DNA of 64,000 nt, taken from Falsiphaeobacter marinintestinus. GTDB lineage: Bacteria > Pseudomonadota > Alphaproteobacteria > Rhodobacterales > Rhodobacteraceae. Positions 59,717 through 64,000 of the stretch are shown here, piece by piece. The position numbers were made by a program, and so were the translations under genes. Location of the stretch: NCBI RefSeq assembly GCF_007923355.1, contig NZ_VOGO01000004.1, positions 62,001-126,000 on the forward strand, written 5' to 3'. The notes under the pieces are model-generated. The model did not search any database. It had not been told where the DNA came from and worked only from the letters and a program-made list of their open reading frames with translations. Each line of letters starts with the position of its first letter. The first letter of the stretch is position 1.

Positions 59717-61532
59717 TAGGGATATAGTCAGCGTTCCGGGAAATGGCAAGACGGGTTGAAACCGGATCCAATGGAACCGAAAGCCGAAGAAATCCGCCCG
59801 TATCCATGCCCGCTTCGGTGACCTCCCGCCCGCACAATTCATCCAGATGCGCGCGGGCCTCGGGACCGGTCAGTGTGATCGCCACGGCCTGCGGGACCGG
59901 GGTGAAGCGCCATGGGACGGGTGCATTGTGCAGCGGGCTTGGTGGAAGGGCCCCAGCGAAGTGGTCGCGCAGGATGGCACGCAACCGAATGTCCGGCAAC
60001 GCGACCGAAACCAGGTTTCGCAGGGCTGGGATATTACCGCCTCCAGCAGCGCGATAGCTTGTCATGGCCACGATAAACCGTTGCTTTGGGTCAAGGGGGC
60101 GGTCGTTCCAGCAGGCGTTTCGGATTCGCTGTGTATCGGGATTGATCAGGTCGCCATTCTGGTCGAATCGGGGCGGAACGCTGATATCGATCTCGTACTC
60201 CAGCCCGAATATCACATCGCAATTATGTCCCGGAAAGGCCGGGTCGAGCAACGGTCTGGTTTCGCCCGGTTCGATTTGTGCGAACAGCCCGGCGGACATT
60301 TCCAGCCAGTCCAGCACGTCTGCCCCGGTCAGCAGCCCTGCGCAGAGTAAGTTGTCGAACGGACAAAGATCAAAAACATGACGTTCTGAAATCGGGCCTG
60401 CGGGTATGTCGGTATAGTTCCTTGGCCCGGCCCGTCCGCCAAAACGAGACGGCGCCACGGCGCTGAGTATCGGAAAGCGCACCAATTCGGAATTTGCCAG
60501 ATACGGTTTCAGCGCCGCAGCCTGCGCATGGGCCAAAACGGCCAGACCCTTGTCGGGCGCGAAACTGGCAAAATAGCTGTGTAACGGGTTATCCGAGTGG
60601 CCGATGTGGTGATCCAGCCGTTTGCGGGTCTGATCGTGATCGTCGCGAATCAGCTCCAACAGGTCTTTGCTCTGATCTTCGGGTGCTGCGCGGGCCTCGC
60701 TCACTGCGTTTGACACCTTCCAGCGGCTGTCAGCGCTGCGCTCCAGGTCAAGGTCGATGATACCAAGGTGCGATCCCATCGCGCCGGGTAAAACCAATGC
60801 GCCCGCGCCCGGCGCAGCTGGCAGAATATCGTGGGTGTGGCCTGCAATGACAGCGTCCAGACCGGGAAGACCCTGAAGAATTGCGGCGGCGTTTTCCATG
60901 CCGGCCTGCGGGATGTTCGACCCGACGCCGGTATGGGCCAGCGCGATCACCAGATCGCAGCCGTCTGCCTGAAGGTCGTCGATGCTTTTGCGGGCGGTGC
61001 TCAAAATATCGGAAATGGTGGCGCGCCCACGCAGACGCTGAGCGTTCCACATGGCGGTTTGCGGCGGAAGACAGGAAAACAGCCCGACCTTAAGCCCATG
61101 GGGGGGCAGGGTGATGATGTGCCTGTCGACAATCGGCAAAGTGGCCGGATCGTTCAGGTGCAGGTTTGAACAGATCACCGGGCAGGGCGAGTCTGACAAA
61201 ACACTGGCCAGCGTTTCGATCCCGAAATCCAGATCGTGGTTGCCCAACCCAATGGCATCATAGCGCAGCAGTGCAAAGGCCTGCATCAGCGGATGCGGCC
61301 GCCGCCGATCTTCGGCAACAAAATCGCCCAGCGGAGACCCTTGAAGCCCGTCGCCATTGTCCAGCAGCAGAACGGATGCGCCAGCCGCTTCGGCCTCGGC
61401 CCGCGCCTCTTCAATCAGGCGCGCCAGATGTGTCAGGCCCGCGCGATCGGACTTGCGATCAGCCGAATAATCGAAACCGGCCAATTGCATGTGCAGATCG
61501 GTGGTTGCCAGAATTCTGAGTTTTGATGACAT
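59652..61532 (-). CDS. 5'-nucleotidase/2',3'-cyclic-nucleotide phosphodiesterase (CpdB-like)
   Basis: A 626 aa metallophosphoesterase with a C-terminal 5'-nucleotidase domain. Metal motifs: TTDLHMQL (D-x-H, about residue 11), NGDGLQGSPLGD, GNHDLDFG, LAHTGVG and AGHTHD. The C-terminal substrate-binding part contains YTDIPAGPISERHVFDLCPFDN and SYRAAGGG. No signal peptide, unlike periplasmic CpdB, so it may act in the cytoplasm or be exported differently. The start at 61532 (MSSKLRIL) is chosen; an in-frame ATG at 61562 is an alternative. Its last 21 codons run into ffs. Confidence 0.88.
   Translation of the reverse strand: MSSKLRILATTDLHMQLAGFDYSADRKSDRAGLTHLARLIEEARAEAEAAGASVLLLDNGDGLQGSPLGDFVAEDRRRPHPLMQAFALLRYDAIGLGNHDLDFGIETLASVLSDSPCPVICSNLHLNDPATLPIVDRHIITLPPHGLKVGLFSCLPPQTAMWNAQRLRGRATISDILSTARKSIDDLQADGCDLVIALAHTGVGSNIPQAGMENAAAILQGLPGLDAVIAGHTHDILPAAPGAGALVLPGAMGSHLGIIDLDLERSADSRWKVSNAVSEARAAPEDQSKDLLELIRDDHDQTRKRLDHHIGHSDNPLHSYFASFAPDKGLAVLAHAQAAALKPYLANSELVRFPILSAVAPSRFGGRAGPRNYTDIPAGPISERHVFDLCPFDNLLCAGLLTGADVLDWLEMSAGLFAQIEPGETRPLLDPAFPGHNCDVIFGLEYEIDISVPPRFDQNGDLINPDTQRIRNACWNDRPLDPKQRFIVAMTSYRAAGGGNIPALRNLVSVALPDIRLRAILRDHFAGALPPSPLHNAPVPWRFTPVPQAVAITLTGPEARAHLDELCGREVTEAGMDTGGFLRLSVPLDPVSTRLAISRNADYIPSREVGAGRRLANPVRSGRKQP
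59721..59749 (-). promoter_or_regulatory. Sigma70-type promoter of ffs inside the CpdB-like gene
   Basis: Minus strand: TTGCCA (59749-59744), 17-bp spacer, TATATC (59726-59721), followed about 5-8 nt later by the gagagg start of the SRP RNA. Near-consensus spacing and -35. It lies within the last 100 bp of the upstream coding sequence. Confidence 0.75.
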
Positions 61533-61797
61533 GGCGGGACGGCGGGCGTTCGTTGGTGTCATGCCGGTTTGGTCCTGCCCTGCGCTTGGTCCCGGTTAAG
61601 CCGGGGTGTCGTTTTATCAGCCCATAAAAACCACTCGCGCGAATCGGAGGGAAGCGGAAAACTCACATGCGGTTGCGTGAAGGTGAGCGTGTTACTTATC
61701 GGCAGCAGCGACAAGAAACGGTTGTTTTGTGTCTCTGGGCGTGGCAACCGAATATCCAAGGCGGGCACACCTCGCTATTTTTGAGGAGGGTCGGTCA

Positions 61798-62781
61798 GTG
61801 AAACATGCGGAAACAGTCACCTTCGGTGGGTCCGGACTGGACCGTGCGGCCCAAATCCGTGGTGATGCAGCCGCGCTGGAACAGGCGCAGGCCCATCCGA
61901 TGGCGGGTTTCCTGCCGATGTGGCGTGGTAAACCGCTGGTGCAGGGGGAAGACCGCGACCAGCTGGTTTTCCTTGCGCCCGACAATCCGATTTTCACCTC
62001 AGGCTACGAACGTGACGCGAGAAAACCGGTTTTCCTTGGGCTGCAGGAAGATGGTCGCCCGCGGTTTGCGCAGGATATTTCCGGATGGGAGCCGGAAGGA
62101 CTGGATACGGCGGCATTGGGCAGGCTTTTTGACCCGACCGAACACAAACACCCGGCTCTGCCCTCTGAGTGGAGGTTTGTTGAACTGCGCCAGGTGATGA
62201 CCCATCTCTCACCACGCGATGCGGAACTTGCCGCGACCGCCAAAGCCGTGATTAGCTGGCATTCAACCCACAAGTTCTGCGCCTGCTGCGGCGCTGAAAG
62301 CGAGATGGCGCAGGCCGGATGGCAACGCGATTGCGCTGCTTGTGGCGGGCACCATTTCCCGCGCACCGACCCGGTTGTGATCATGCTGGTCACGCATGGT
62401 GATTCGGTGCTCATGGGCCGCTCGCCGGGCTGGCCCGAAGGCATGTATTCGCTTTTGGCCGGTTTTGTTGAACCCGGTGAGACGCTGGAAGCCGCGGTTC
62501 GGCGTGAAGTTTTCGAAGAATCCGGTGTGACAATTGGTCAGGTCAGCTATCTCGCCAGCCAGCCCTGGCCGTTCCCCGCATCGCTGATGTTTGGATGCGC
62601 TGGCGAGGCGCTGACACGCGAAATCAACATAGATCCCACCGAGATCGAAGACGCGATGTGGGTCACACGATCCGAAATGATGACCGCATTCGCGGGCGAG
62701 CATCCGGTTCTGAAACCGGCACGAAAAGGCGCTATCGCGCATTTTCTGCTAGAGAACTGGCTTGCGGATACGCTCGAATGA
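61798..62781 (+). CDS. nudC: NADH pyrophosphatase / NAD-decapping Nudix hydrolase
   Basis: A 327 aa NudC. A C4 zinc ribbon (CACCG ... CAACG, about residues 183-203) precedes the Nudix box G-x5-E-x7-R-E-V-F-E-E-S-G (GFVEPGETLEAAVRREVFEESG, about 224-245) and the NADH-specific SQPWPFPASLM. Cleaves NAD(H) to NMN and AMP and can remove NAD caps from RNA. The GTG at 61798 with gaggagg 8 bp upstream is the likely start; an earlier in-frame ATG has no site. Confidence 0.94.
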   Translation: MKHAETVTFGGSGLDRAAQIRGDAAALEQAQAHPMAGFLPMWRGKPLVQGEDRDQLVFLAPDNPIFTSGYERDARKPVFLGLQEDGRPRFAQDISGWEPEGLDTAALGRLFDPTEHKHPALPSEWRFVELRQVMTHLSPRDAELAATAKAVISWHSTHKFCACCGAESEMAQAGWQRDCAACGGHHFPRTDPVVIMLVTHGDSVLMGRSPGWPEGMYSLLAGFVEPGETLEAAVRREVFEESGVTIGQVSYLASQPWPFPASLMFGCAGEALTREINIDPTEIEDAMWVTRSEMMTAFAGEHPVLKPARKGAIAHFLLENWLADTLE

Positions 62782-62818
62782 TATGAAAATAGACAAAATC
62801 TAAGGTGACAGGCCCAAT

Positions 62819-63292
62819 ATGCAGTTTTCCAGCCAAGAAGATATCGAAGCACCAATCGAAGAAGTTTTTGCCATGCTGGCCGAATTCGATGCTTACGAAC
62901 GGGCCGCTTTGCGACGGGGCATCGATGTGCGGCGCGGCAGCGAAGACATGGCCGTCGGTGTCGGGATGAAGTGGGATGCCACGTTCTCTCTGCGCGGGGC
63001 CGAACGCGAAATCACACTGGAACTGACCGAATTCGACCGCCCGAACTCCATGCGGTTTGACGCAGACAGCCAAGGTCTGGACGCGGTTCTGACGATTGAT
63101 CTGATGGCCCTGTCGGCCCGTCAGACCCGCATGTCGATCGAGATGGAACTGACGCCAAAAACATTGCCAGCGCGACTTTTGGTTCAATCCCTGAAACTGG
63201 CACGGACGAACCTGACCAAGCGGTTCTCGTCTAAAGTTTCGGATTTTGCCCGGGCTATGGAAGATCGCTCAAACCGGGCGCGTATGGCCTGA
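62819..63292 (+). CDS. SRPBCC-family (START-like) protein
   Basis: A 157 aa protein with a helix-grip pattern: MQFSSQEDIEAPIEEVFAML at the start, strands with WDATFSLRGAEREITLELTEFD, and a long C-terminal helix ending in basic RSNRARMA. Such proteins bind hydrophobic ligands. Located 37 bp after nudC, same strand, and convergent with pheA. Ligand unknown. Confidence 0.82.
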   Translation: MQFSSQEDIEAPIEEVFAMLAEFDAYERAALRRGIDVRRGSEDMAVGVGMKWDATFSLRGAEREITLELTEFDRPNSMRFDADSQGLDAVLTIDLMALSARQTRMSIEMELTPKTLPARLLVQSLKLARTNLTKRFSSKVSDFARAMEDRSNRARMA

Positions 63293-63304
63293 TCGGCCAA
63301 TACG

Positions 63305-64000
63305 TTACCATTCGCGTTCCGGCGCAGATGGATACACGCCCAGAATTTCGACATTGGTTGTGAAATACCCGATCTCTTCAAGGGCGCGTTTCACGTGCGC
63401 GTCTTCCGGATGGCCTTCGATATCCGCATAAAATTGCGTCGCGGTGAACGATCCATCGACCATATAGCTTTCCAGCTTGGTCATGTTGATACCATTCGTG
63501 GCGAACCCACCCAACGCCTTGTACAGCGCGGCCGGGATGTTTCTGACCTGAAACACGAAGGTGGTCATCATCTTGTGCTTGCCGCGCCGGCTGTGATCGC
63601 CTTCGCGCGACATCAGCAGGAATCGTGTGGTGTTATGGGCGTGGTCTTCGATATGGCGCGCCAGAATATGCAACCCGTGAATGTCAGCCGCCAGATCTGA
63701 CGCCAGCACGCCTTCGATCATGCTTTTGCTGTCCGCCAGTTCCGCAGCCGCCCCGGCGCTGTCTGCGGCGGCTTCGCCCTTAATGCCATAGCGGCGCAGA
63801 AAGGATTCGCATTGTGGCAACAACACCAGATGCGCGCGGACCTTTTCGATCTGCTCGATCTCGACGCCCGGCATCGCCATCAGGCTGATATGCACACGCA
63901 CAAAGGCCTCTTCCAGAATTTGCAGGCCACTTTCCGGCAGCATCCGGTGAATATCGGCGACACGGCCATAGGTCGAATTTTCGACCGGCAGCATCGCCAG
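63305..64000 (-). CDS. pheA: Prephenate dehydratase (5' end beyond the window)
   Basis: The C-terminal 231 residues of a monofunctional prephenate dehydratase, which makes phenylpyruvate for phenylalanine synthesis. LPVENSTYGRVADIH and HNTTRFLLM (the TRF motif) belong to the catalytic domain; from about 150 residues before the end comes the ACT regulatory domain (TTFVFQVRNIPAALYKALGGFATNGINMTKLESY), for feedback inhibition by phenylalanine. The reading frame continues past base 64000. Confidence 0.94.
   Translation of the reverse strand: MAMLPVENSTYGRVADIHRMLPESGLQILEEAFVRVHISLMAMPGVEIEQIEKVRAHLVLLPQCESFLRRYGIKGEAAADSAGAAAELADSKSMIEGVLASDLAADIHGLHILARHIEDHAHNTTRFLLMSREGDHSRRGKHKMMTTFVFQVRNIPAALYKALGGFATNGINMTKLESYMVDGSFTATQFYADIEGHPEDAHVKRALEEIGYFTTNVEILGVYPSAPEREW

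Noticed and set aside
61563-61797. Possible small gene between the CpdB-like gene and nudC
   Set aside because: Short frames only, no good ribosome-binding site apart from that of nudC; likely divergent promoter region.

Overview
The window looks like a chromosomal segment of an alphaproteobacterium of the Rhodobacteraceae (Roseobacter-type). This rests on high GC, the ubiquinone protein COQ9, the DUF1013/TrcR regulator, a GlpVSTPQU-type glycerol ABC transporter with its DUF2160 subunit, a BKACE enzyme, an MttB-family methyltransferase and a lysis gene resembling the family's gene transfer agent genes. No species is assigned.

Layout. 1-10.3 kb: one same-strand catabolic cluster (cyclase-family hydrolase, cupin, SDR, 3-hydroxyacyl-CoA-dehydrogenase-like enzyme, complete branched-chain-type ABC importer, BKACE, sulfatase/phosphonate-monoesterase-like enzyme). 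10.3-15 kb: a holin-like/GH108 endolysin fusion followed by small envelope and secreted proteins (OmpA-like, two unknown secreted proteins, a beta-barrel). 15.2-25.2 kb: serine hydrolase, then pheS and pheT separated by a cupin and two small membrane proteins, then a phosphoribosyltransferase, an unknown protein, YtoQ, MscL and an MscS-type channel. 25.2-25.35 kb: a highly structured intergenic element. 25.4-31.5 kb: alanine dehydrogenase with a divergent Lrp regulator, GMC oxidoreductase, PPK2 and a secreted arylsulfatase. 31.6-37.2 kb: CAP/RTX protein, P450, an M19 dipeptidase-like protein with altered metal ligands, and an MttB-family protein. 37.4-43.5 kb: a glycerol-type ABC transporter operon, then a BlaI/M56 regulator-protease pair. 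45-49.3 kb (minus strand): carbon-nitrogen hydrolase, a creatinase-fold protein without the M24 metal ligands, a SnoaL-like protein, a class III cyclase and rpsU. 49.4-64 kb: coq9, quinone oxidoreductase, RNase T2, trcR, recR, ybaB, an IS5-family remnant, dnaX, a zinc metallopeptidase, a phosphatase, the SRP RNA gene, a CpdB-like nucleotidase, nudC, an SRPBCC protein and a 5'-truncated pheA.

How the genes work together. In the first cluster the importer feeds a pathway in which a hydroxyacid is probably oxidised to a beta-keto acid and cleaved by BKACE; the terminal sulfatase suggests an esterified substrate. The glp operon imports glycerol or a similar polyol. dnaX, ybaB and recR, usually adjacent, are split by an IS remnant. 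Most of the rest is housekeeping.

The least explained items are the cloverleaf-like structure at 25.2-25.34 kb, a recurring two-hairpin intergenic element (27.1 and 53.5 kb), the holin-endolysin fusion, the overlap of the CpdB-like gene with the SRP RNA, and two enzyme-fold proteins that have lost metal ligands. No CRISPR array, tRNA or rRNA was seen.
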